64,000 nt of DNA from the NCBI GenBank assembly GCA_963775295.1, contig CAVZIK010000006.1:806001-870000 (forward strand). The letters run 5' to 3'. Positions 51,862 to 60,174 of the stretch are shown here, piece after piece. The notes below the pieces were generated by a model, which searched no databases, had not been told where the DNA came from, and worked only from the letters and a program-made list of their open reading frames with translations. The position numbers were made by a program, and so were the translations under genes. The stretch comes from JAMDEO01 sp963775295 (GTDB lineage Bacteria > Actinomycetota > Thermoleophilia > RBG-16-64-13). Position 1 is the stretch's first letter; the number at the start of each line of letters is the position of its first letter.

Positions 51862-53090
51862 AAGCCGGGGACGTCTTCCAAGAATCGTTCATTTCCATTT
51901 CAAGCAACCTCGTACGGTCGGGGCTTACCGTGCTCGGCATTGTCATTGGGATCGCCTCGGTTATCGCTCTGCTCGCTGTCGGCCAGGGCAGCACCAATAC
52001 CATCACCGCGAGTATCGAGTCCATCGGTGCCAACCTGCTCATCGTCACCCCAGGTTTTCAAAGGGGTGCCGGGCCGGTCAACGCGGGGCGGGGCAGCGCT
52101 CGTACCCTCACCCTGACAGACGCAGAAGACATCGCTACTTTGAACAACGTAGCGGGGGTGGCCCCTGAGTTGGACGGCCGCTACCAGGTCGTAGCCACAG
52201 CAGGCAACACGAACGTCTCGGTGATCGCCACCACCTCGTCATACACGTCTGTGCGGAACTTGCAGACAGCCGAGGGGACCTTCGTGACCGATGAGGATGT
52301 TCAGAATGCCACTCGAGTCGCGGTGCTGGGTCCCACCGCCGCCTCCGACCTCTTTGGAGATCCTTCAACTGGTGGCCAGGACCCGCTCGGCCAGACCATC
52401 CGGGTGAGAGGTCTGGCCTTCACGGTCATCGGAGTGACTCAAGCCAAGGGCGGGACTGGCTTCAACAATCCAGATGACGCCATTTACGTACCGCTCACCT
52501 CCGGACAGCGCTACCTGGCCGGTCAGGCCTCGTTTCTCTCGACCATCAACGTGGAAGCCTCGGCGCAGAACGCGATGACCCTGCTGCAGACGGATATCAC
52601 TGATCTGCTGCTTCAGAATCACAAAATCGCCAACGCGGCGCAGGCAGACTTCAGCGTGATCAACCAGGCCGACCTGGCTTCCGCCGCCTCCTCCACCGCG
52701 CGAACACTTACCCTGCTCCTTGCTGCAATCGCCGGCATTTCCCTGGTCGTAGGGGGCATTGGGATCATGAACATGATGCTGACCACCGTGACCGAGCGCA
52801 CGCGGGAGATTGGGCTGCGCAAGGCGATCGGGGCCAAGCGGCGAGACGTGACCCTCCAGTTCCTGGTGGAAGCCGTGGTGCTGACGATCTTCGGCGGAGT
52901 GATCGGTGTTGTCCTGGGGTGGTTGGTCTCGCTCGCCCTAACGAAATTCGCCGCTCTTCACACTGCGGTGACCTGGCAATCGATAGTTCTGGCTTTTGGT
53001 GTCTCCGCCGTCATCGGCGTTGTTTTTGGTTTCTACCCCGCTCGTCGAGCAGCAGGGCTCAACCCCATCGAAGCACTCCGTCATGAGTAG
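51858..53090 (+). CDS. MacB-type ABC transporter permease
   Basis: 410 residues with the MacB plan: an N-terminal helix (LTVLGIVIGIASVIALLAVG), a large extracytoplasmic domain (about 45-280), and three C-terminal FtsX helices (LLLAAIAGISLVVGGIGIMN, TERTREIGLRKAIGAKRRDV motif, VVLTIFGGVIGVVLGWLV). It forms a complex with the adaptor and ATPase and probably exports a peptide, lipid or antibiotic from the envelope. Substrate unknown. Confidence 0.94.
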   Translation: MKAGDVFQESFISISSNLVRSGLTVLGIVIGIASVIALLAVGQGSTNTITASIESIGANLLIVTPGFQRGAGPVNAGRGSARTLTLTDAEDIATLNNVAGVAPELDGRYQVVATAGNTNVSVIATTSSYTSVRNLQTAEGTFVTDEDVQNATRVAVLGPTAASDLFGDPSTGGQDPLGQTIRVRGLAFTVIGVTQAKGGTGFNNPDDAIYVPLTSGQRYLAGQASFLSTINVEASAQNAMTLLQTDITDLLLQNHKIANAAQADFSVINQADLASAASSTARTLTLLLAAIAGISLVVGGIGIMNMMLTTVTERTREIGLRKAIGAKRRDVTLQFLVEAVVLTIFGGVIGVVLGWLVSLALTKFAALHTAVTWQSIVLAFGVSAVIGVVFGFYPARRAAGLNPIEALRHE

Positions 53091-53105
53091 AGAGGAATCA
53101 TTTAC

Positions 53106-53660
53106 ATGAAACGTTGGCTAGTCGCGGTCGTGATCATCGCGGTCATCGCTGTCGGCGTGGGGGCCTTCTTTGGCGGCAAGGCCTCGGGCGGTACGCCTTC
53201 GCCCCAGGAGGCCTTGAAAGTCCTCACGAATCTTACGGCCGCGCAGCGGCAAAGTCTGTTCGCCAATGGAAGCGGATTGGGTCAGTTGTTCGGCGGTACC
53301 CGAGGCGCCGGCGCGGGCGCCGGCCCGGCCAATGGTTCAGGCGGCTTTACAACCGGAACCATCGTCAGTTCCGACAGCAACAGTGTCACGGTCAAGCTGA
53401 GTGACGGCAGCACTAAGATCGTTCTTTACGCCCCGTCCACGGTGATAGCAGTGTCCAAGACGGGTTCCTCGTCTGACTTGACCGCCGGACAAGACGTCAC
53501 GGTAACTGGTACCGCCAACTCCGACGGCAGCATAACCGCTACCCGGATTCAGGTGGGAACACTCCCCAGACCGACCACGAGGACGACCGGTACGGAAAGC
53601 ACTGGGCAGGCGGGCGACGGAACGGTTACGACCGCGGGAGCCGGGACTACAACACAATAA
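53106..53660 (+). CDS. secreted DUF5666-like protein
   Basis: An N-terminal signal or anchor helix (RWLVAVVIIAVIAVGVGAFF) is followed by a Gly/Ala-rich stretch and one small beta domain (GTIVSSDSNSVTVKLSDGST ... DLTAGQDVTVTGTANSDGSI), the pattern of DUF5666. A Thr-rich tail ends the protein. It is the last gene of the adaptor-ATPase-permease operon, 15 bp after the permease stop. A lipid- or peptide-binding accessory role is possible, but unproven. Confidence 0.75.
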   Translation: MKRWLVAVVIIAVIAVGVGAFFGGKASGGTPSPQEALKVLTNLTAAQRQSLFANGSGLGQLFGGTRGAGAGAGPANGSGGFTTGTIVSSDSNSVTVKLSDGSTKIVLYAPSTVIAVSKTGSSSDLTAGQDVTVTGTANSDGSITATRIQVGTLPRPTTRTTGTESTGQAGDGTVTTAGAGTTTQ

Positions 53661-53675
53661 CGAGCGGCGAAGGGA

Positions 53676-54206
53676 TCAGTCCGGAGGCATTTCCAGGGAC
53701 CCGGAGAGCTTCTGCAGCGCGTCCTCGGCTTTTGGCGCCACGGCGTCGGTGGGGGCGGAGTCTCCCAGGGAGTCCATCACAGGAGATAGGATCTCCAGGA
53801 ACTCGGGATGCTCTCGCGAAAGATCGCGCAGCACGTGGTGTACGGCTCTCCGAACATCGGTCGAGCCCGGTTTCTGGATGAGTACGCGAAGCGCCTGCGG
53901 GATGGAACTTGGCCCGATCCGGATGAGACCGACGGCACCCATCCAACGGATGTCTGCTTCCGGATCTGCAAGAAGTTCCGCCAGTTCCGGCATGGAGGAT
54001 GGGGCCGCGATGGTGCTCAGAGCTTTGGCCGCTTCCCAATGCAGGCGCTTGCTCGGACTCGGCAGCACTTGGAGAAGCGCAGGCACGACGGCTGGGCCCA
54101 TCTCAACCAGGGCGTCCCTGGCCTGCTCTCGAACGGACCCCTTCCGTGCCGAGAGTTGCTCAATGAGGCCATCGGGCAAATGCCGGGGAATCGACTGCTC
54201 TTTCAT
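53676..54206 (-). CDS. HEAT-repeat protein
   Basis: 176 residues of helical repeats (VREQARDALVEMGPAVVPAL, HWEAAKALSTIAAPSSMPEL, IRWMGAVGLIRIGPSSIPQA, VRRAVHHVLRDLSREHPEFL). I chose ATG 54206, which has GGAGG 9 bases before it; the frame continues to 54260. A protein-interaction scaffold is likely. Its 3' end is 15 bp from the 3' end of the ABC operon on the other strand. Confidence 0.82.
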   Translation of the reverse strand: MKEQSIPRHLPDGLIEQLSARKGSVREQARDALVEMGPAVVPALLQVLPSPSKRLHWEAAKALSTIAAPSSMPELAELLADPEADIRWMGAVGLIRIGPSSIPQALRVLIQKPGSTDVRRAVHHVLRDLSREHPEFLEILSPVMDSLGDSAPTDAVAPKAEDALQKLSGSLEMPPD

Positions 54207-54382
54207 TGGATGCCGCCTCCAATAGTTCGCTTCTTCTCCAGGATACCCTGTCGTGGACACCCTCGGTTGGTAAACCCGACGAGGCCTCGCCGCGTTTGAG
54301 TACGACTATCCCACGGTATCCGTGTTTTTAAGCACCTTTGCTCCTCATCCGTTTCCCAGACCGACTGGAGGCTCCCGAACTC

Positions 54383-54739
54383 ATGGATCCCAACGATGCA
54401 AAACGTGAACTCATACATCTCCGAGAGCAGCTCACGGGCTCCGACAAAGAGTTGGCCGATTCTCTCAGCGTCCCCCTGGAGGAAGAAGCCGGTGAAGATT
54501 CGCTCGACCAACATCCGGGAGACGTGGGCGCGGTGACATTGAACCGGGAGATGGACCTGTCGCTGCAGGGAAACGCCGAATACCTGCTGTCTCAGATCGA
54601 CCGGGCTTTGGAAAAGATTGAGGAAGGTACTTACGGCATTTGTGATCGCGGTGGCCACCCCATCGAGGAGGCTCGTCTCCGAGCCATCCCCTACGCGACG
54701 CTGTGCATGCAGCACCAGAAAGAGATGGAACGTTCGTAG
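54383..54739 (+). CDS. TraR/DksA-type protein with degenerate zinc finger
   Basis: 118 residues with an N-terminal coiled coil, NREMDLSLQGNAEYLLSQID, LEKIEEGTYGICDRGGHPIE and ARLRAIPYATLCMQHQ. In regular TraR/DksA the finger reads CxxCG ... CxxC; here the second Cys is Gly (CDRGG) and the fourth is His (CMQH). It may still bind RNA polymerase through its coiled coil. I chose ATG 54383; an earlier TTG at 54338 adds a non-conserved leader. Confidence 0.85.
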   Translation: MDPNDAKRELIHLREQLTGSDKELADSLSVPLEEEAGEDSLDQHPGDVGAVTLNREMDLSLQGNAEYLLSQIDRALEKIEEGTYGICDRGGHPIEEARLRAIPYATLCMQHQKEMERS

Positions 54740-54786
54740 TCGATCCAAGCCGGACAGAAGACGAAACGGGCTGGCAAATTGTCGCT

Positions 54787-55224
54787 CTACTTCTTGAGCT
54801 GCCCGAAAAGCTTCCAGACTCCTCGATGGAACGCGTGGACGGACTGTACGGGCTGCGCGTACATGAGGACGCAGGCGCCATAAATGCAAGGGACGCCCTT
54901 CTGTTCGCACAAAGCGATGGCCTCCTTAGAATCAGACCCGGCTTGTATCCACAGACGGGGAATACCGGCATCGATCGCTTCTTTGACGGCGGCCTCGCAC
55001 TCGCTTCTGGGCACCGAAATTATGGCTCCCTCGACCTCGTCCTTCACTTGAGCGATAGTGGCCTCCGAGGCCCCGGCGCTTAGATAGACAAGGGAGATGT
55101 CGTACCCCTTCGGAACGAGCTCCTTCTTCATGTCGCCCATAACCGGAGTCTGTGCAGAGAGACGGATGAGCGCGAGTTTCTTGTGGCTTAGGAACTCGTC
55201 GGTCGTCATTGTGGTGGTCACCAT
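54787..55224 (-). CDS. CoA-binding domain protein (YccU-like)
   Basis: 145 residues. It has FLSHKKLALIRLSAQTPVMG, ISLVYLSAGASEATIAQVKD, AIISVPRSECEAAVKEAID, and GIPRLWIQAGSDSKEAIALC, with EQKGVPCIYGACVLMYAQPV at the end; these mark a Rossmann CoA_binding_2 domain. The function of the family is unclear. I chose ATG 55224, which has AAAGGAG 5 bases before it. Confidence 0.82.
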   Translation of the reverse strand: MVTTTMTTDEFLSHKKLALIRLSAQTPVMGDMKKELVPKGYDISLVYLSAGASEATIAQVKDEVEGAIISVPRSECEAAVKEAIDAGIPRLWIQAGSDSKEAIALCEQKGVPCIYGACVLMYAQPVQSVHAFHRGVWKLFGQLKK

Positions 55225-55363
55225 GAGGACTCCTTTGTGAGACCCTGCTGGAAGGAAAGCCTTCAGTTCTTGGGACTGAACACCGCACAAAACTGTATAA
55301 GCAGCCCCGCCGATCGTCAAGCGCAACTTTCATGCGGTGGATGCGGCGCTCCGAGGCTTGACT

Positions 55364-55687
55364 TCAGTCCCAATCCTCGGTGTTGGGCCGTTCTTCCGGG
55401 CTGGTTTCACCAGCTCCCGCCATGAGGTCCTTGAAGCGCTGGGCGGCTCTCTCCTGCTCGGCCTCCCGGTTCGCGAGCGCTCTGGACGCCGCCTCGTCGA
55501 GGGCCGGCCTCTTCCGTTCGGCGTTCGAGAGTAAGCTGTCGATCGAGACCGGCCCCTGGCCCTCTGCGGCCTCCTTCAGTATTTCCAACAACTCCTGTTG
55601 CAGGGACCTCTGGTGTAAGGCCGCGCGGTTACGCAATCCGCGGACGACGTCGTCCGGCACGTTCCTTATTGAGAGGTTCACAGCCAT
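55364..55687 (-). CDS. FitA/VapB-like ribbon-helix-helix protein, orphan antitoxin
   Basis: 107 residues. The N-terminal VNLSIRNVPDDVVRGLRNRA, then ALHQRSLQQELLEILKEAA, is the typical FitA/VapB DNA-binding domain. Classical partners are PIN-domain toxins encoded just downstream, but no PIN gene is next to it. The C-terminal half is acidic and charged (LANREAEQERAAQRFKD), as for toxin-binding tails. An orphan regulator or remnant toxin-antitoxin pair is likely. Confidence 0.75.
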   Translation of the reverse strand: MAVNLSIRNVPDDVVRGLRNRAALHQRSLQQELLEILKEAAEGQGPVSIDSLLSNAERKRPALDEAASRALANREAEQERAAQRFKDLMAGAGETSPEERPNTEDWD

Positions 55688-56169
55688 CGGATAGCTTCTC
55701 CCTAGTCCGCTGAGTCAATTCTTCCTTGTCAATTCTAGCCCGGCCGAGGCCCAAGGCCGCCTCCCATCACCTATATCCAAACCTGACCGTGGTACGTCGC
55801 GCATGTAATGCTGCGGTGGCTCCCGGACATATACCGCGTGGAGGGCTCCTGCAGGCCGGTCGTCCCCCCCACGGCCGACCGGTCACAGGGGCTCTCCGCC
55901 GTCGCGTCCCAGCGACGCGTCCGAGTCCGCCGGAGGTATCGTAGCGAGACAACCGACGCCTTTCCCCGGATTGGAGGGCAGTATTGTTTCGAGCCTTGGC
56001 ATCTCCGGGACACGGTGGCATTTAGCGGGCTTGCTGCTGCTCACCCCATGCGCGCGGGTAAGCAGACCTGGTGCGGAGAGATGACACCCGGGGATAAGAC
56101 GGCCCCAGCTTCTCGCGAGCGCTCCGGGCATGGAGCCCGGCTTATCCATGACGAGGTTCCTCCGGATAC
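55688..56169. other. intergenic or decayed sequence
   Basis: No intact gene. The right part probably is older aldehyde ferredoxin oxidoreductase sequence scrambled by frameshifts, since the fragment downstream is its C-terminal part. Confidence 0.35.
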
Positions 56170-56569
56170 CCTCACTTGAGCCCCGCTGCTCGGCACAAGT
56201 ACTCGATGACCGGCTCGATTGTCATCTGCTTCATACTCTCGGCCGGCACGATCTACTCCGATCAGGTGGACGTATTCGAAGCCGTGACTGGCGAACAGTG
56301 GAAGGCCAAGCGTATTGCGCAGACCGGCGAATGCATCGCCCAACCTGGAGCGCGTCCTCAGCCTGAAGCGCGGCGTAACCGGGGCCGACGACAGGCTGCC
56401 CAAGCCCTTTCGCGGAGGGCCCGATGCGGGTATGCACGCGGGCAAGGTGCCAGGCATGGCCGTCTTGCTGGCGGATTGCTACAGTGAACGCGGCTGAGAC
56501 GAGAGCGGTCGGCCCACCCGGGCGAAACTCGATGAACTGGGGCTGACGCAGATAGTGGGAGACTTCTAG
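56170..56569 (+). pseudogene. C-terminal remnant of aldehyde ferredoxin oxidoreductase
   Basis: The frame beginning near 56176 gives SMTGSIVICFILSAGTIYSD, then VFEAVTGEQWKAKRIAQTGE, as in the C-terminal domain of tungsten aldehyde ferredoxin oxidoreductases. After a frameshift near 56330-56345 it continues NLERVLSLKRGVTGADDRLP, then GMAVLLADCYSERG. A TGA at 56495-56497 replaces the Trp codon of the conserved RGWDE. Past it the frame continues to TAG 56567-56569 (DESGRPTRAKLDELGLTQIV). At least one frameshift plus one nonsense change, and no N-terminal domains, so it is inactive. Confidence 0.8.
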
Positions 56570-56571
56570 AG

Positions 56572-56853
56572 ATGCGGGTGACAGTCGGTTTTCTGGGTGT
56601 GCTTCGCGACCAAATGGGGCTACGGTCGCTGGTGGTTGAATTGCCTGCCGCGGCGACATATCGGGATCTCCTGGACGTCCTCGCGCCTAGGATGCAGGCC
56701 AGCCTGGCCGCGTGGGCATGGGACGCTGGGAGACGGTCGTTTTCTCGCCAGATGATGGTTACCAGGAATCTGGCTGCGGACCTGCGCGACGAGACGACTC
56801 CTCTTGGCGATGGGGATGAGATCCTGGTTTTTGTTCCTCTGGCGGGAGGATGA
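56572..56853 (+). CDS. MoaD/ThiS-family sulfur-carrier protein
   Basis: 93 residues with the beta-grasp fold pattern: VTVGFLGVLRDQMGLRSLVV, ATYRDLLDVLAPRM, LGDGDEILVFVPLAGG. The C-terminal Gly-Gly is used for thiocarboxylate formation. MoaD-like genes often accompany aldehyde ferredoxin oxidoreductases and supply the pterin dithiolene of tungstopterin. Here the gene survives right after the remains of such an enzyme (2 bp after its stop) and seems intact. Confidence 0.85.
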   Translation: MRVTVGFLGVLRDQMGLRSLVVELPAAATYRDLLDVLAPRMQASLAAWAWDAGRRSFSRQMMVTRNLAADLRDETTPLGDGDEILVFVPLAGG

Positions 56854-57082
56854 CGCTTGTGGCAAGGAGCATGGGCGCCGCCTGAGCCCCTCCGGGGAAT
56901 AGGACGCACAGCCAGTGGAACTCACACTCTCGTCGTCGCGACCGTTGCGCGCTCCCGCCGCGGTACGCACCATGCGCAGCCAAGCGGATTAACACAACGG
57001 CGCGCTCGCGCATTATCATAGGGAGCCTAATCAATGGATGGGTTCAACTCGTGTATTTGTTACTCGGCACAAGAGGGGACAG

Positions 57083-58519
57083 ATGATCAAGTTTAGTAGT
57101 CAGCAGCTCAAGACGCCCAAGTACATGCGTCCGGTATACCTGGTGACCGCCGGTCAGTCCAAGTACGACAGGGCGATCCCGGACAAGCGAACGGAAGAGT
57201 TGTGCATCGACGCGTTCAGGATGGCGGCCGAACTTCTCGGCCTTACTCCTGCAGAACTCAAGAAGTACATACACAGCTGCTATTACGGGCACTTCGCCGA
57301 CCACTTCGGCGATCAGCTTCTAGGCGAGGCCGTCATCCACGATCGCCTTGGCCTGGACCCGCTGGGCAACGTGGGGATCAAGTCCGGCGGCGCCACCGGT
57401 GGCTCGACCCTTTGGGAAGCGGCGAAAGCGGTAGCGTCGGGTTATTCGGACTGCGTTTTGGCCATGGGCTGGGAGCGCATGGACGAAGTTCCTACCGATG
57501 AGGGCAACTTTCTCATCGCGTGCGCCGCGGACAGGGACTGGGAATCCCCCATGGGCCAGATCTATACCGGTTACTATGCCGTCATGGCGCAGAAATACTG
57601 GCAGGTGTTCGGCAAGGCAGAGGCTTCGTTCCGGCGCACGCTTGCCGAGATCTCCGTCAAACACCACGGATACGCTCGGTTCAACCCGTTCGCCCACGGT
57701 GCCATGAAGATTACGGTGGACGATGTCTTGATGTCGCCCATGATTGCCGATCCCCTGCGAGCTCTCGATGCGTGCCTTATGAGCGTGGGTGCCGCCTGCG
57801 CGATCATCTGTGACGAGGACACGGCCATGGAGCTGACCAAGGACAGCAAGAACAAGCCGCTCAGGATCTGGGTGACCGCCGGTTCGCACACCTTGCGCCC
57901 TGCGGATAGACGGAACATGGACATTCCCCTGCTTCCAAACGAGACGCCCGATCAATACAAGGACTTGGGCAAAGAGTTCCCCGGCGGCGAACGTTATCCG
58001 GGGTTCACCGGTTTCCTTGCCGCAAGGATGGCCGCCTATTATGCGTACAACATGACGGGTATCGTCGATCCCACGGAAGACCTCGACCTGATTGAACTCC
58101 ACGATGCCTTCACCATCAGCGACGTGCAAACCTACGAGGACATCGGCATTCGGCCATATGGCCACGGCCGCGACTACGTCGAGTCGGGCGACTGCTACCA
58201 CACCAATCCGCATACGGGACAGCCGGGCAAGCTCCCTTCGAACCTTTCCGGCGGGTTGATCGGCTGCATGCACGCGGTCGGCGCCAGCGGCATCATGCAG
58301 GTCTTCGAGATCGCCACCCATATCTGGGACCGGTGGGCCGAAGTGCACGGCGACGAGAATCGCTGGAACGAATTCCGTAGAGTGAAACCTGCAGACTGGA
58401 CCGATCTCCAGGTGAAGGGCGCCAAGAGGGCTCTCTCCGTCAGCCACGCGGGAGTTGGATCCCACGTGACGGCCACAGTTCTCATGGACCCCGACCATCT
58501 GTTGAAAAAAGACGCTTGA
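57083..58519 (+). CDS. thiolase-family protein lacking the nucleophilic Cys
   Basis: 478 residues of the SCP2-type thiolase fold (LIELHDAFTISDVQTYEDIG; GLIGCMHAVGASGIMQVFEI; ALSVSHAGVGSHVTATVLMD). Where thiolases have the catalytic Cys (VEAACASGG), this protein reads IKSGGATGG, so the Cys is Gly. The second, C-terminal active-site Cys is also absent. It therefore cannot use the usual acyl-enzyme mechanism and may do a different acyl-CoA reaction or act as a subunit. The next gene is a zinc-ribbon/OB protein, the usual partner of this type. ATG 57083 follows AGGGG; the frame opens earlier at 57038. Confidence 0.85.
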   Translation: MIKFSSQQLKTPKYMRPVYLVTAGQSKYDRAIPDKRTEELCIDAFRMAAELLGLTPAELKKYIHSCYYGHFADHFGDQLLGEAVIHDRLGLDPLGNVGIKSGGATGGSTLWEAAKAVASGYSDCVLAMGWERMDEVPTDEGNFLIACAADRDWESPMGQIYTGYYAVMAQKYWQVFGKAEASFRRTLAEISVKHHGYARFNPFAHGAMKITVDDVLMSPMIADPLRALDACLMSVGAACAIICDEDTAMELTKDSKNKPLRIWVTAGSHTLRPADRRNMDIPLLPNETPDQYKDLGKEFPGGERYPGFTGFLAARMAAYYAYNMTGIVDPTEDLDLIELHDAFTISDVQTYEDIGIRPYGHGRDYVESGDCYHTNPHTGQPGKLPSNLSGGLIGCMHAVGASGIMQVFEIATHIWDRWAEVHGDENRWNEFRRVKPADWTDLQVKGAKRALSVSHAGVGSHVTATVLMDPDHLLKKDA

Positions 58520-58532
58520 GAGGGGCTGAACG

Positions 58533-59123
58533 ATGAGTTCATACGGACAGGTCCAAGTAAAGAATGACCGCTACAAGTTCAGAGGCGATTTCCATCGTCT
58601 CGAGCAACACATGCCCATCAGAGACGCCGATCGTGGCTGGAAGCTTGTGGGTGTTACTAAACCGCGGGACATGACCTACGTTCATTCGTACGGGGGCGAG
58701 GCGATATTCTTCGAGTCGCTGTCCCAAGGCAAGTTGATGGCGACCAGATGTGACAACCCGGCCTGCGAAGCCAACGGTTCGGTGTTCCAGCCGTTCAGAA
58801 TCTACTGTCCGGATTGTCTCGAGAAGAACACGGTCATCGACATGACTGAACTCGCAAAGGCTACCGGCAAAGTTCACACGTTTATGGTTTGCCAGAGGTC
58901 GGGCGCGTTCAACCAACTCGACAAGCCTATCCGCTTCATCAACGTCGAGTTCGACGGAGTGCCCACCATCCTTTTCAGCTACCTCTTGCTAGGGGAGCCT
59001 CGGATCGGCATGAGAGTGAGGCCGGTGTTCAAAATCTTCAACCCGACCTACACGATCTTGGACCTCTCCTGGGTTCCCGCCGGCACAGCGGCCGAGTCAC
59101 TACCCGAAGGCTTCTCGTTCTAG
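58533..59123 (+). CDS. OB-fold/zinc-ribbon (DUF35) acyl-CoA-associated protein
   Basis: 196 residues. The zinc ribbon is CDNPACEANG ... IYCPDC. The OB part contains ATGKVHTFMVCQRSGAFNQL, RFINVEFDGVPTILFSYLLL and GMRVRPVFKIFNPTYTILDL. DUF35 proteins form a complex with thiolases or HMG-CoA synthases and help bind CoA substrates. It is 13 bp after the thiolase-like gene. The N-terminal ~60 residues are longer than in most relatives. Confidence 0.88.
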   Translation: MSSYGQVQVKNDRYKFRGDFHRLEQHMPIRDADRGWKLVGVTKPRDMTYVHSYGGEAIFFESLSQGKLMATRCDNPACEANGSVFQPFRIYCPDCLEKNTVIDMTELAKATGKVHTFMVCQRSGAFNQLDKPIRFINVEFDGVPTILFSYLLLGEPRIGMRVRPVFKIFNPTYTILDLSWVPAGTAAESLPEGFSF

Positions 59124-59177
59124 GCTATTGGGGTCCCCTTCCGTTCGGCGGGGGACCCGAGGTTGGGGGGAAGATCG

Positions 59178-60158
59178 ATGTTGAGAAACTATGAAGTGCT
59201 CAGCGGTGAAGTAAATCTGATAGGTGTCATCAAGGCCAAGGCGATCATCAGCCGCTATCTGAACCGGACGAATCTCACCTACTACTCAGAGCTCTCCCGC
59301 TTGGTGGGCTGCGAGGTCTTCGTCAAGCACGAGAATCACAACCCCACCGGGTCCTTCAAGATTCGCGGCGCTCTCAACTTCTTCCATCACATGTCTCAAG
59401 AGGAGCTGGAGAGCGGCGTCCTCGTGGCCACGCGGGGCAATCACGGTCTCGCCATGGCGTGGGCGGGCCAGTGGTTCCATGTACCATGCACCGTGGTAGT
59501 CCCCGAGAGCAACAATCCCGAGATCAACCGGATCGTTGAGAGCCTCGGCGCCGACCTCATCACGCACGGGCGAGATTTCTACGACGCCCAATCCTATTGC
59601 GAGGAGTTGGTCGACAGCGCCGGGTACTACTACGTGGAGCAGGGAAACGAACCCGAGATTCTGAACGGCCTTGGCACCATGGGACTAGAGATCTTCGAGG
59701 ATCTCCCGGACGTCGACGTCATTATCTGCCCCATCGGCGGTGGCTCGGGCTGTGCTTCTCTCATTAAGGTGGCCCAGGCCCTAAATCCAAAGGTGGAGAT
59801 CATCGGGGTGCAGCCCGAGCGGGCTGCGGCCTTCCACGCATCGTGGCAGAAAGGCGAGCGGGTCACTCTCGAGGGGGCGGATACCGCGGCCGATGGTCTG
59901 GCAGCGCGGAGCGTTTACCAATTGGCCTTCACGATCATGAAAGACCACGTTGCGGATGTGGTCCTGCTCAGCGAAGAAGAAATCCTTGAGGGCATCCGGC
60001 TCGCACTTCAAGCGACGCACAACATGGCTGAGGGAGCCGGCGCAGCGGCCATCGTGGCTGCGCTGAAGATCAAGGATCGGCTGGCCGGGAAGAAAGTTGC
60101 GCTGATCATGTCCGGTGGCAATCTGGACCACGAGCACCTGCTGCAGGCGCTGGCCTGA
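59178..60158 (+). CDS. threonine/serine dehydratase (PLP-dependent)
   Basis: 326 residues of the tryptophan synthase beta family: the PLP Lys in HNPTGSFKIRGALNFF, substrate loop in RGNHGLAMAWAGQW, and the Gly-rich phosphate loop CPIGGGSGCASLIK. No C-terminal ACT domain, so it is a short catabolic type without allosteric control. It would make 2-oxobutyrate from threonine or pyruvate from serine plus ammonia. ATG 59178 follows GGGGGGAAG. Its end is 16 bp from the end of porB on the opposite strand. The 2-oxoacid it makes is a substrate for the enzyme encoded there. Confidence 0.9.
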   Translation: MLRNYEVLSGEVNLIGVIKAKAIISRYLNRTNLTYYSELSRLVGCEVFVKHENHNPTGSFKIRGALNFFHHMSQEELESGVLVATRGNHGLAMAWAGQWFHVPCTVVVPESNNPEINRIVESLGADLITHGRDFYDAQSYCEELVDSAGYYYVEQGNEPEILNGLGTMGLEIFEDLPDVDVIICPIGGGSGCASLIKVAQALNPKVEIIGVQPERAAAFHASWQKGERVTLEGADTAADGLAARSVYQLAFTIMKDHVADVVLLSEEEILEGIRLALQATHNMAEGAGAAAIVAALKIKDRLAGKKVALIMSGGNLDHEHLLQALA

Positions 60159-60174
60159 TCGTCTGGGAACGGGA

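Noticed and set aside
56495..56497. In-frame TGA in the aldehyde ferredoxin oxidoreductase fragment as a selenocysteine codon
   Set aside because: It replaces a conserved Trp (RGWDE), not a Cys or Sec position, and the fragment already has a frameshift upstream.
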